From the NCBI GenBank assembly GCA_963691705.1, contig OY829537.1, positions 21,080,078 through 21,144,077 on the forward strand: a DNA stretch of 64,000 nucleotides, read 5' to 3'. This document shows positions 23,609-33,962 of the stretch, one piece after another. Under the pieces are notes generated by a model that did no database searches, was not told where the DNA came from, and saw only the letters and a list, made by a program, of their open reading frames with translations. The stretch is from Viola odorata. Taxonomy: Eukaryota; Streptophyta; Magnoliopsida; Malpighiales; Violaceae. Each line of letters opens with the position of its first letter. Within the stretch, counting starts at the first letter, position 1. A program made the translations under genes and the position numbers.

Positions 23609-26600
23609 TTAAACTCTAGGATAATATAACTTCAAACGAGCGATATTCCAGGAGTTGGATAAGGGCGTACCGTCAAGTGTCTCCAGGCGATAGGCCCCTC
23701 TTCTGACAACGTGGGTTACGCGATACGGTCCTTCCCAGTTAGGACTAAGCTTTCCCATACGTTGTCCGGTTGCTCGCCTGTCTCGGAGCACCAGGTCACC
23801 GTTTTTCAACAATCGCTCTTTGACCTGCCTGTTATGATAACGGGCCATTTTTCTTTTGTAGTGTTGCGTTTTCAGTAGGACTTCTTCTCGAACCTCTGGT
23901 AACGCGTCCAGGTTAGCACGTAACCGTTCCTCATTTCGTTCCTCACGAAAGTGAGCCACCCATAGGCTCATGGCCCCAATTTCCACTGGCGTAACGGCTT
24001 CAGTTCCAAAAGCCAACGCGAAAGGCGTTTCTCCAGTGCTAACTTTTTCGGTCATGCGGTATGCCCACATCACGTATGGCAATTCATCAGCCCACTTCTT
24101 CTTAGACCCCTCTATGTTTTTCTTAATACCGCTGAGGATGCTCCTATTAGTTACCTCTGCCTGTCCGTTGGTTTGTGGGTGAGCCACGGAAGAGAATCTC
24201 TGCTCAATCCCGAATTCTGAGCATTGGTCTTTGAAGAATTGGCTGGTGAACTGGGTCCCGTTATCGCTGACAAGGATACGAGGCACCCCGAATCTCATGA
24301 TAACTTGATGTTTGAAAAAACGCCATGTTTTTTCTGCCGTGATTGTGGCAACCGCTTCAGCTTCCGCCCACTTTGTAAAATAGTCCACAGCCACTATCAC
24401 AAATTTCAGTTGGGACCTTGCCTTTGGAAATGGACCCAGGATGTCAATCCCCCATTTGGCAAAAGGGCAAGGGGCGATGATTTCCGATATTTCCGTGGCC
24501 GGACGTCGAGGAATTTTAGCAAATTCCTGACATTTGGGGCAAGCTTGTACATAATTGTGGCAATCCCTTCGTATGGTGGGCCAGTAGAATCCTGATCTGA
24601 AAACTTGTGCCGCCATGGTGCCGCCTGACGCGTGCATTCCGCATATCCCTTCGTGGATTTCGCGTAAGGTGTGAAGGCCCTCTTGTTCGGTTATACATTT
24701 GGCGCCGGGGTGAGAAAAACATCTTCGAATTAGATCCCCGTTATAGTACGTGCAACGAGCAGCCTGTCTTAACACTTTCATCTTTTCAGCGTTACCGTCA
24801 GGCAGCTCTTCGTGCATCAGGTATTTTATTACTGGAATCCGCCAATCATTCTCGAGCTCATTCACACACAAAGAGGCTTGTTCCTCTATGAAGGACGGCA
24901 CCGATAGCTCACGATAATACACATCTTTAGGTATGGATGCTTCAGGATTCGCGGCCAGCTTGGCAAGGTAATCGACTTCAGCGTTTTCCTCTCGGGGAAC
25001 GTGCTCGAAGCTGACTTGCATGCCCTCTTTCTTTATTTCCACTAGTTCTCGCGTTACCTTAGAGAGGTATTGCACCATAATAGGTTCTCGAGCCTGAGAG
25101 TGTCCTGAGACCTGGTCAATTATCAGTTTGGAGTCTCCACAAATTTTTAGACGCAGATCTCCTGTTTGGCCGGTATCACGCCTTCCCTTTGAAGAAAACT
25201 CTCTTCCTATTCTGAGTCCAGCTAGCAACGCCTCATATTCGGCTGCGTTATTGGACAAAGGCTGCAAGATTCGAATAGCATACCGTATATGCATATCGTG
25301 CGGCCCGTTTATGAAGACTCCGGCCCCCGCCAGTTCTTGGTTTTTGGCTCCGTCCACATGAATGATCTAAAGATCCGTATATGTTTCTGGGAATGGGAGA
25401 TCCATATCGTTCCATTCCGCTTCAGGTACACCACTCAAAGGGTCCTCTGTGAAAGTACACTCTGCTATAAAATCAGCAAGGACCTGAGCCTTTACGGATG
25501 GCCGGGACTGGTACCTCAAACCATATTGTTCGAGTTCTAGGGCCCAGATCAGCATTCTTCCTGAAGATTCAGGCTTTAGAAATATCCTCTTCAAGGGTTG
25601 GTCTGTAAGTACAACGATAGGATAAGACTGGAAGTATCGGTCCATCTTGCGGGCGGCTTGTATAAGGGCGAACGCTATTTTCTCAATACGAGCATATCGC
25701 AGTTCTGCGTCCTTTAAGACATGACTCACGAAGTAAACTGGGCGATGAGTGTGGTTATCGTCACGAACAAGGACGGCGCTGACCACTTCGTCCGCCGCGC
25801 TCAAGTATAAGTATAGGGTATCGCCGGACTCGGGCCTTGTCAATAATAAATCAGATGATAAATAGTCCTTTAAGTCCACAAATGCTTGCTCACATTCTGG
25901 GGTCCACCCAAACGTGGCTTTCCGTCGTATGACTTTGAAAAAAGGGAGGCACTTTTCTCCTTGCTTGGAGACGAATCGTCCCAGAGCGATAACGCGCCCC
26001 GTTAGCCTTTGCACTTCCTTAACGGTTCTCGGCGATATCATATCATGTATAGCGTTAACCTTGGAAGGATTAGGCTGGATACCTTTCTGGCTAACTACGT
26101 AGCCCAAGAACTTACCCGTCTGGAATGCAAACATGCACTTCCGGGGGTTTAGCTTCATGCGATACCTTTTCATCACATCAAAAACTTCCTTTAGATCCTG
26201 CAGGTGATCATGAAAATTCGCACTCTTCACCAGTATGTCGTCAACATATGCTTCCACATTTCTCCCTATTTGTTCCTCAAAAATCTTATTTGCCATTCGC
26301 TGAAACGTGGCCCCCGCATTCTTTAGTCCAAATGGCATCGCTGTGTAGCAATACGTGGCTTTAGGAGTAAGGAAGGCGGTCTTCTCCTCATCCTCTAGGG
26401 CCATAGGGATTTGATGATATCCGGAATTGGCGTCCAATGAGCTTAGATATGCGTATCCAGCGGTTTGATCAACCAACTGATCTATGCGAGGAAGCGGGTA
26501 GCAATCCTTAGGACAAGCGTCGTTCAAGTCGGTGAAGTCAATGCACATACGCCAGTCTCCATTGGGTTTAGGAACAAGAACCGGGTTGGCTAACCAAGTG

Positions 26601-27541
26601 GGATACTGTACTTCGCGAATGAAACCCGCGTCAAGGAGCTTTACAACCTCCTTTTCCACAGCCGACGCTTTTTCGGTGGAGAACGCCCGTCGTTTTTGCT
26701 GAACTGGCTTGACGTCAGGGTCAACGTTAAGCCTGTGCTCGGCTATTTCTCGTAATATACCTGGCATATCGGCGGGCTTCCATGCGAAATTTCCTTGGCA
26801 TTTGTTCAACAGCCGTGCCAGTTGAAGATTTTCCGCTGGGCTGAGCTTATCGCTGACCAGGAAGCTGGCTCCCTCTTTGCCTATCACTGATACGGGTACC
26901 ATCTTGTCAAGGGGTTGAGCGCGCTTTTCATCACCCTGCTCGTAGGGGTCTGCCGCTATACACACGTATCTATCGCAGCTTGTCTGGGTCATGAGCGAAT
27001 AGCATTCTGCCGCCAGTTTCTGATCACCTTTTATCGATACCACCCCGTCCCAGGAGGGGTATTTCATCTTTAGATGTTTTTGTGATATCGCCGCTCCAAA
27101 GCGATTGAGGAAAGGCTGTCCGAGTATGACGTTATAGGGCAGATTCAGATCCACAACAAGGAACAACAAATTCTCTGACCGTTTGTAAGTGTCTTCTCGG
27201 AAGTATACGGGTAAGGTGATTACTCCCGTAACAGGGATAGGGGTCCCATCCACTCCGACTATGGGTCTCTTACTAGGCGTTAACTCATCGTGGGGGCGTT
27301 TCATGAGGTTGTAAGCTTCCAGCGAAAAAAGGTTCACGGCACTCCCGTTGTCCACAAGAGTCCTTCTTATACCATGACTGGCGATGACAGGTGTGACTAC
27401 CAAGGTGTCATTATGGGGGTAGATAACTCCTTTTTCATCCTCTTCTGAAAAGGATAAGATCATGCGATCAAGTATGTCTATCGCTCCACCTTTCTTTGTC
27501 ATGCCGTCTCGCTTACGCTTTTCCCCTTTCGCCACCATCGA
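23609..27541 (-). CDS. pol: Element B pol: protease, RT, RNase H, aRNase H, integrase
   Basis: One frame of about 1310 codons with a single TAG at 25364-25366. Domains in order: aspartic protease with LVDNGSAVNLFS; reverse transcriptase with PLPRIDQLVDQTAGYAYLSS, MPFGLKNAGATFQRMANKIF and the catalytic YVDD; connection/RNase H; a second, archaeal-like RNase H (HVDGAKNQ..AGAG, NAAEYEALLAG, KICGDSKLIIDQ); and integrase with an HHCC finger (HEGICGMHASG.. CPKCQ), the DDE residues in WGIDIL, SDNGTQF and QAEVTNR, and a C-terminal GPY-like module (NWEGPYRV). All these active-site residues are present. The frame continues directly from gag across a TAG stop. It is typical of Tat and looks functional apart from the internal TAG. 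Confidence 0.93.
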
Positions 27542-29087
27542 CTATTCTGATTCATCTGCGTAGGGGATCCCTCCCGCTATGATATTGATTATGGGGATGT
27601 CGTCGCCATCTATCGCGAAGGTTTCCACACCCTTTCCTTTGGGAGCGTTATCCGGCTGTGGGACTAGAGGGGGCCTTGGTCGTTCGTCTGCCGCTCTTCT
27701 TATCGGATTGTTTCGGGCATCTTCCCTTACTTGAGTCGCAAATTCTCCCAGATATCCTTCCTCCACCAAGCGTTCTATCGCCCACTTTAATTCTCTGCAA
27801 GCTTCTGTGGAATGTCCTCTGGCTTTATGGAATTTACAGTAAGCGTTTTCTCTTCTGCCTAAAAGCACTCCAGGTTTCGTGGGTGCAGGATAACGGATAG
27901 GAAGATCTCGTTGTTCCGCTATCGCCAAGATCTCCGCTCTTGGTACATTCAAGGAAGGAAAATCCGGATCATACGCCCGATTTTTGTTAGCGTTCCCTTG
28001 ACGCTGATGAGGGGAACTACCTTGTTTTCCTTTCGAGGAATTTCCTTTTTGCTTATCGTAGGTCTTTGGGATGTAATCTTTCCGTCGAGCGTAATCATCA
28101 GTGTAATGATCGTCAACCAGAGGATTTGCGGGAGCGGCAGGGATGTGAGGTGCCCCAGGCGGCATATTAAATGTTCTATTTCTATTTTCTTCTTCTTCCA
28201 TTTTCGCATAATTATGGGCTTTAAGTCTTAGTGCGTCCAAGGATATTGGAGGATCCACCATCAATGCATCTTTCAGTTTTCCATAATGGCAGTTTCTTTT
28301 CAGGGCTTCTATGGCGAAATCAACGGTAACGCCCGGCGTTAATGACATTTCCAGATCGAATCGGCTGAGGAATTCTTTCAATGTCGCTTGGGGCTTCCGC
28401 TGTATGTCAAATAACGCTGCGGCAGATTTCCGAATTGGAATTGCTGTACTAAATCTGCTCCGAAATTTGGATTCCAACTGTGCGAAGTTACTAATGGATC
28501 CGCCAGGAAGACCTTCAAACCAAAGACGAGCAACTCCCGATAAGGTCATAACAAATATCTGACATAAAGCCGCATCACTGTGGGTTTGAAACTGGACGAA
28601 ATCCTTCACTTTGTTGATGTGCGAAATAGGATCTTTAGTACCATCATAAGTATCAGCGGAAAGCTTCACTCGCCTGCTGACCCTGTGACGTCTTATACGA
28701 CGACTGAAAGGGTGACCTGAGGTATCATCAAGAATCTCACGCGCATGACGTGGGGGAGATATGTCTCCTTGTCGCCCTCCTTCCCTTGGTTCAGGTATAT
28801 GATGTCGCCTGGGCCGCTATTTCCATAGCAAAGGGATTTTCATTGTTAAGCACAGATCCTTCCAAAAGAGGAGTATAAAGATCAGATCCCACCGTCTGTG
28901 ATGAAGAAATGACCGTCTGTGAGGAGATAGATCCTCCGGCGATCCCGACCGAGAGGTCCAGAGGTCCCGAGATAGTCGATTGTGTCGTCATAGAGAGGTC
29001 AGCAATAGCAAAAGGAAATAACCGCCTGCGAGTTGAGAAAGGAATATTGGAAAATGTAGACCGGTCTGGCTCCGATCTGGCTATCAT
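27542..29087 (-). CDS. gag: Element B gag
   Basis: The ATG at 29087 opens a frame (MIARSEPDRSTFSN) whose N-terminal part is separated from the rest by one apparent frameshift near 28795. The main frame then contains the Tat gag core: YDGTKDPISHINKVKDFVQF, SGVARLWFEGLP, QATLKEFLSRFDLE and a C-terminal basic region, with a Cys/His motif CKFHKARGHSTEAC in place of a classical CCHC knuckle. It ends at TAG (27542-27544), immediately and in frame before pol, so readthrough, or a recent CAG-to-TAG change, would separate gag from pol. Gag forms the virus-like particle. Confidence 0.85.
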
Positions 29088-29152
29088 AACCGTTCCGATC
29101 TCCCAACTAAACAGAGCTTGGCTATTAAGGACGCTCACTTAATACACCAAAG

Positions 29153-29170
29153 CTCTCAATGAAAGCACCA
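29153..29170 (-). promoter_or_regulatory. Primer-binding site of element B
   Basis: On the - strand TGGTGCTTTCATTGAGAG begins 2 nt after the 5' LTR. It starts with the TGG expected to pair with a tRNA CCA end. I did not assign the tRNA. Confidence 0.8.
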
Positions 29171-29172
29171 TT

Positions 29173-29708
29173 TGATAAGATCCGAGATCTCTTCGGGTCG
29201 GAAACGGTTGCTACAGCTAGTCGGAGGGGAAGCGATCGGCGTCGGAGGTACCTGCAAAGCGCCGGAGGGGGACTCCGGCGTAGACACTCCGATGCTTAAG
29301 TCAGTTCGGGTTTTCAGAATGGTAGAGGTTCTCCAAGATGATCTCGATCTTACCTTCTGTTTGGAAAGATGGGGGTATTTATAGGCCGAAGTTGGCGATA
29401 CCTGACAGCGATAAGGGTGCAGCGATAAGCATCGTCCGAAGATATCGCTTCCAGCGATAATAGGTAAGCCATCGCGGGCGATAATCACGTAAGGCCTATC
29501 AGGAGCGACATCCTCTCCGTTCCCCTAGGATGGGATGACGCCGTGCGCGTAAAGATGCATGAGATCCCCCCCCGTTGAAGTCGACCATCCTAGGAAACGT
29601 CCGCCGGCCCGGGCGATAGGTTGGTTTTTCAGGGAAGCGTATAGAAACTCGTCAAGGATAGATGCCGTAGCTACAATATTACCGTCAGGAGCAATCCAAT
29701 TGTTATCA
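29173..29708 (-). repeat. 5' LTR of element B (536 bp)
   Basis: Matches 14264-14799 with three differences. On the - strand the TATA box CTATAAATACC is near 29373-29385, and a GC-rich stem-loop (29260-29280) lies downstream of it in the transcript. Flanked on the right by GTGAG (29709-29713). Confidence 0.97.
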
Positions 29709-29917
29709 GTGAGGTTAGTCTAACCACGGGTTTTTTGCGACCCTAACTACTCCCAGGTGCTGCCGACACCACACTTCTTATATTTAACTTAAAAGATTTG
29801 ACATGCAAGTTTTTAAGAAGAGAAAGCTCTCATTTTATTGATTCAGAATAAACATTAAGCGGTTTGGTCGAGAAGAACCCTATGTCCTTTAGTTGACGAG
29901 ATGTGGCCTATAGATTC

Positions 29918-30960
29918 CTACGCAAAATACATCCTAACGGCATCCGCGTTCACGGGTCTTGGTAGATCATCCCCATCCATTTTGGTGAGCGTTAGGGCCC
30001 CTCCCGAGAATGCGCTCTTGACAACGTATGGACCTTCGTACTTCGGGGCCCATTTTTCTTGACTCTCCTCCTGATGAGGAAGAATTTTCTTTAATACTAA
30101 ATCCCCGATCTTGACCTCGCGCGGCCGCACTTTCTTGTTGTAAGCATTAGCCATTCTCTTTTGATATAACTGGGCATGGCACATAGCGGCCAAGCGTTTC
30201 TCTGAGATGAGATTCAATTGCTCAAATCTCACTCTCGCCCAACCTAATTCTTCTACTCCCGATTCAGCCAAGACTCTGAGGGAGGGAATCTCCACCTCAA
30301 GTGGTATCACTGCCTCCATGCCGTAGACCAAAGAGTAAGGGGTTGCTCCCGTAGAAGTGCGAATTGTGATCCGATAAGCATGTAAGGCGAAAGGAAGCAT
30401 GTCATGCCAATCTTTGTGGGTGACTACCATTTTCTGGATAATTTTCTTTAAATTCTTATTTGCGACTTCAACTGCGCCATTCATCTTCGGACGGTAAGGC
30501 GAGGAGTTGCGGTGTTTCATCTTCCATTGTTGGCATAGATCATTGATCATCTTTCCATTTAGATTGGTACCGTTATCGGTAATGATCATTTCGGGGACTC
30601 CATAGCGGCAAATGATGTTCTTCTCGATGAACCGCATGGTCGTCTTTTGAGTAATGCTTGAGTAAGAAGCAGCTTCTACCCATTTGGTGAAGTAATCGAT
30701 CGCCACAAGGATGAAGCGATGACCATTGGAGGCTTTCGGATGAATTTGACCGATGATATCAATTCCCCACATTGCAAAAAAAGGGGAGCCGGAGGGACGT
30801 GAAGGTAGTCCGCGTAGACTTGGCACTTATGGCATTTCCGGAAATAATCAATGCAATCTCTTTCGATGGTGAGCCAAAAATAACCTTGCCTCATGATTTG
30901 CCTTGCCATCATATGTCAACTAGCATGCGTGGAGCAAACCCCTTCGTGAATTTCGGTCAT
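29918..30960 (-). pseudogene. pol: Element X integrase
   Basis: Zinc-finger part at 30676-30960 (HEGVCSTHAS, a stop replacing Gly at about 30913, then HMMARQ and CHKCQVYAD), then a frameshift near 30826, then the catalytic core with WGIDIIG, ITDNGTN and GAVEVANK for the DDE triad and a C-terminal KYEGPYVV module. It is a typical Tat/Ogre integrase of normal length, dead through one stop and one frameshift. It ends at 29918; the next 200 bp toward element B are noncoding X sequence. Confidence 0.9.
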
Positions 30961-32000
30961 GATTTTCTTGGCTTCGAGAACAGTGACGCAACGAAGTAAG
31001 GCCCCATCCGCCCTTCTCTTGTACAACACCTCGCCGTCGAGATAGAAGTCCAAAGCTAAACGTTGAAGGGTTTTCTTACTACTTTGACTTGCCCTCGGCG
31101 GATACTCTCGATAATTGATGAACCGGGCCAAATCATAGAACCACAGATTCCCGTCGGGCTCATCTTCCAACGTGGCGCAGCAGGCCGATGTTTCTTTTAC
31201 TTCCACCCTCAATGGTTGAAGCATTATCCCGCATTCTAATTTGAACATTGAGGCCAAAGTGGCCAATGCATCCTCGAAGCGGTTCTTGTCTCGATCGATT
31301 CGGTCGAACTTGGTTTCTTCGAATTCCCCCATGAGTTGGGTGAGAAACCCTTGATAAGGTATTAGCTTGGAATCTTGGGTTTGCCATAAATCTTGAGCTT
31401 GATAGATGACGAGGGTTGAGTCTCCGAAAATTTTCAACTTTTTCACCTTTAGGTCAATGGCTGCCATCAAGCCACTAACACATGCCTCGTACTCGGCGAC
31501 GTTGTTGGTGCACGGGAAATTTAACTTACATACTACGGGGAATTGCCGACCATCTGGGGCTATGACCACGGCGCCTACTCCCTTTCCTGAGAGGTTTACC
31601 GCGCCATCGAAGAACATGGTCCACCAATCATCCTCTTCTAAATCTTTTGTGATCTCATCATTGATTACCATGATATCCTCGTCGGGGAAGTCAAACTTTA
31701 TAGGCTCGTAATCATCAATGGCATAATCGGCTAAGTGGTCAGCGAGAGCACTAGCCTTGACCGCTTTTCGTGTCACGTATATGATCTCGTATTTGGCCAA
31801 CAAAACTTGCCATCTACAAATCTGACTTGATAAGTATGGCTTCTCGAAGATGTATTTCAAAGGGTTCATGCGAGAAATCAGCCACGTTGTGTGATACAAC
31901 ATGTATTGTCTAAGTCTTCGGGCACTCCATGCTAAAGTGCAACAGGTTTGTTCCAAAGCAGAATAGCGCATTTCGCATTCCTTAAACTTTTTGCTCAAGT
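30916..32000 (-). pseudogene. pol: Element X RNase H and archaeal-like RNase H
   Basis: The first part is the connection/degenerate RNase H (CEMRYSALEQTCCTLAWSAR, RRLRQYMLYHTTWLIS). The second is the extra RNase H that marks the Tat branch: WWTMFFDGAVNLSGKGVGAV, NNVAEYEACVSGLMAA and KIFGDSTLVIYQAQ, with the acidic catalytic residues in FDG, AEYEA and GDS. The frame is open for 360 residues but shifts relative to RT near 31990. It lies between RT and integrase, as expected. Confidence 0.9.
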
Positions 32001-33762
32001 AGTAGATGGCTTGCTCGGGACCCCATGGCGCTGATTGTAACTGTTAAATAGATGAGCAAATGACGTCCTGGAGTAGGAGGGACCAGCACAGGTGGATTTT
32101 GTAGATATGTCTTGATTTTCTCGAAGGCCCTCTGACAATCTTCATCCCATTCAGCCTCTCCATTTTTTCTCAACATTTTGAACATTGGCTCACAAGTGAG
32201 TGTCAACTGGCTGATAAAGTGGGAGATGTAGTTAATGCGCCCTAAGAAGCTCCGCACCTCTTTTTCCGTCTTGGGAGAAGGTAGCTATTGAATGGCTTTC
32301 ACTTTATCCGGTCTACCTCTATGCCTCTGTTGCTAACAATGAACCCTAGCAATTTCCCAAATGTTACTCAGAAGGTACACTTGGCGGGGTTCAAACGTAA
32401 ATGAAATTGTCGTAATCTTTCGAACACCTTCTTTAGGATGTCTACATGATCTTGTTCTCCACGAGACTTGGCAATCGTATCATCGACATAAATTTCGACC
32501 TCTTTATAAATCATGTCATGAAAAAGAGTGACCGCGGCGCATTGGTAAGTGGCACCCACATTTTTTAATCCAAAAGGCATCACTTTGTAACAAAAGGTCC
32601 CCCACGGCGTGATGAAGGTCGTCTTCTCGCTGTCTTCCGGAGCCATCTTGATTTGATTATATCCTGAAAACCCATCCATGAAGGAGAACATGTCATTATG
32701 AGCGGCGCTATCCACTAGTGATAACAATTGATATACCCCCCAGGGTATTTTAGTCCAAACAGGGGGTATGTCATCTTCAGCTACTATAGGGCCCGCCTGG
32801 CCTCTTGCTAGTCCTGCTACCGGGGGGTGGTCGACGTCAACGGGGGGGCCCGTCCAGCACGATATGGCGCTTATTCCCACACCCGGTACGCCATAAGCAT
32901 TGACATCCCAAGACAGCACTCCCTAACAAATATCCTATAAATACCCCTTCCTAGGTAGAAGGGAGGGGGGGACACTCTCTCTCTACTCTCTCTCACTACT
33001 ACTCCTACCTACCCCTTATATTTCGCTACTTATACTGACTTGATCATCGGAGTACCTGCGCCGGGGACCCCCTCCGGCGCCTTGCAGGTGTAGCGGAGGC
33101 GAGGACCACCCCCTCAGAGGTGAAGATCGCCAAGATTCTTCCTACCCCGGGTATAATCAAATCCTATTTTATCAACTAGGATATCAATATGAGGGAGTGG
33201 GAAGTCATCTTTGGGGCTTGCTCGATTGAGGTCTCTAAAGTCCACACACATGCGGACCTTCCCGTCTTTCTTTGGCACAGGTACGATATTGGTGACCCAT
33301 TCTAGGTATTCGGCGACCTTTAAGAAACCCACCTCTAGTTGTTTAGTAACTTCCTCTTTTATTTTTAAAAGGAGGTATGGACGCCTTCTTCGGAGTTTTT
33401 GCTTTATGGGCTTGATCTCGGGTTTTAAAGGTATGTGGTGTTCGACTATGCTAGGATCGAGACCGGGCATATCGTCATAAGACCAAGCGAATACTTTCGA
33501 GTATTCCTTGAGGAGGGAGATCATCCTTTCTTTCTGAGTAGGGTTTAAAGTCGTTTCGATCTTGACGATTTTTCAATTTTCTTCGCTTGCCCCCAAGTTT
33601 ATTTCTTCCAACTCCTCCTGATGAGGAATTATTTCTTTCTCTAAACTCTCGACTAAACGGGCCAACTTGCGCGGAACCTCACCTTCATCTTCGGTTGCGG
33701 TGAAAATTTCCTCATCGGTAAAGACATAAGGTGTATCAAGACCAATCGGTTTAACATTTATC
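31982..33762 (-). pseudogene. pol: Element X reverse transcriptase (exon after the intron), split by a solo LTR
   Basis: The frame starts at the splice acceptor (33762) with INVKPIGLDTPYVFTDEE, meets TGA at 33573-33575, then runs through ISLLKEYSKVFAWSYDDMPG and VRMCVDFRDLNRASPKDDFP to PHIDILVD. There the 456-bp solo LTR (32719-33174) interrupts it. Beyond the insertion it resumes with AHNDMFSFMDGFSGYNQIKM, FGLKNVGATYQ and the catalytic YVDD (in EIYVDDTIAKS). A TGA after LNPAKCTF (about 32366) and frameshifts to 32257 follow. It is recognisable along its whole length but inactive. Confidence 0.9.
32719..33174 (+). mobile_element. Solo LTR of a Tat element related to B (456 bp)
   Basis: It runs from TGATAACAATTG to TTTTATCA and is flanked by ACTAG at 32714-32718 and 33175-33179. 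It sits in the X RT codons between ILVD and AAHND, and removing it plus one TSD restores the RT frame. A TATA box CCTATAAATACCCC lies at 32934-32947 and a GC hairpin (GCGCCGG/CCGGCGC, 33058-33080) downstream. Both are shared with the B LTR, as is the TGATAACAATTG start. It carries no internal region, so it formed by recombination between LTRs. Confidence 0.93.
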
Positions 33763-33962
33763 CTGAAAAATAAAACACGAACAGTAAAAGACATTTGGAA
33801 AAAAGGTTAAATATATTTATTTATTTTTAAACCGAAGGGGAACGCAAGTTCCTATAAAAGACAACAAAACATGCATACATATATATATATATTTATTTTT
33901 TTTAACCGAAGGGGAACGCAAGTTCCTATAAAAGGCAACAAAACATGCATATATAATTACAC
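33763..33962 (-). other. Ogre-type intron between protease and RT of element X (200 bp)
   Basis: On the - strand the donor is CCAC|GTGTAATTA and the acceptor TTTATTTTTCAG|G. Exon 1 leaves two bases, and one base from exon 2 completes the codon, so splicing joins HFLIS to INVKPIGLD in frame. Unspliced, the frame ends within the intron. The intron is AT-rich and contains a roughly 65-bp tandem duplication (GGAACTTGCGTTCCCCTTCGG twice). It matches the known Ogre intron position. Confidence 0.75.

Larger units (their letters stand above)
14264..29708 (-). mobile_element. Element B: Tat-lineage retrotransposon with antisense accessory genes
   Basis: Two 536-bp LTRs (14264-14799 and 29173-29708) flank 14.4 kb. 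The target-site duplication GTGAG is at 14259-14263 and 29709-29713. gag-pol lies on the - strand (23609-29087), so the right LTR is the 5' LTR. About 8.8 kb between pol and the 3' LTR carries genes on the + strand, the arrangement known in the Grande/Retand-type branch of Tat. The LTRs differ at 3 sites, so insertion is recent. Defects are one gag frameshift and a few in-frame TAG codons. Confidence 0.97.

Noticed and set aside
23970..28562. Many + strand frames opposite B gag-pol
   Set aside because: Shadows of the - strand polyprotein. None has its own motifs, unlike the frames at 15546-22505, where the - strand has no coding sequence.
33871..33960. Short + strand frame and AT microsatellite as a gene
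   Set aside because: It lies inside the X intron and is AT-repeat DNA.
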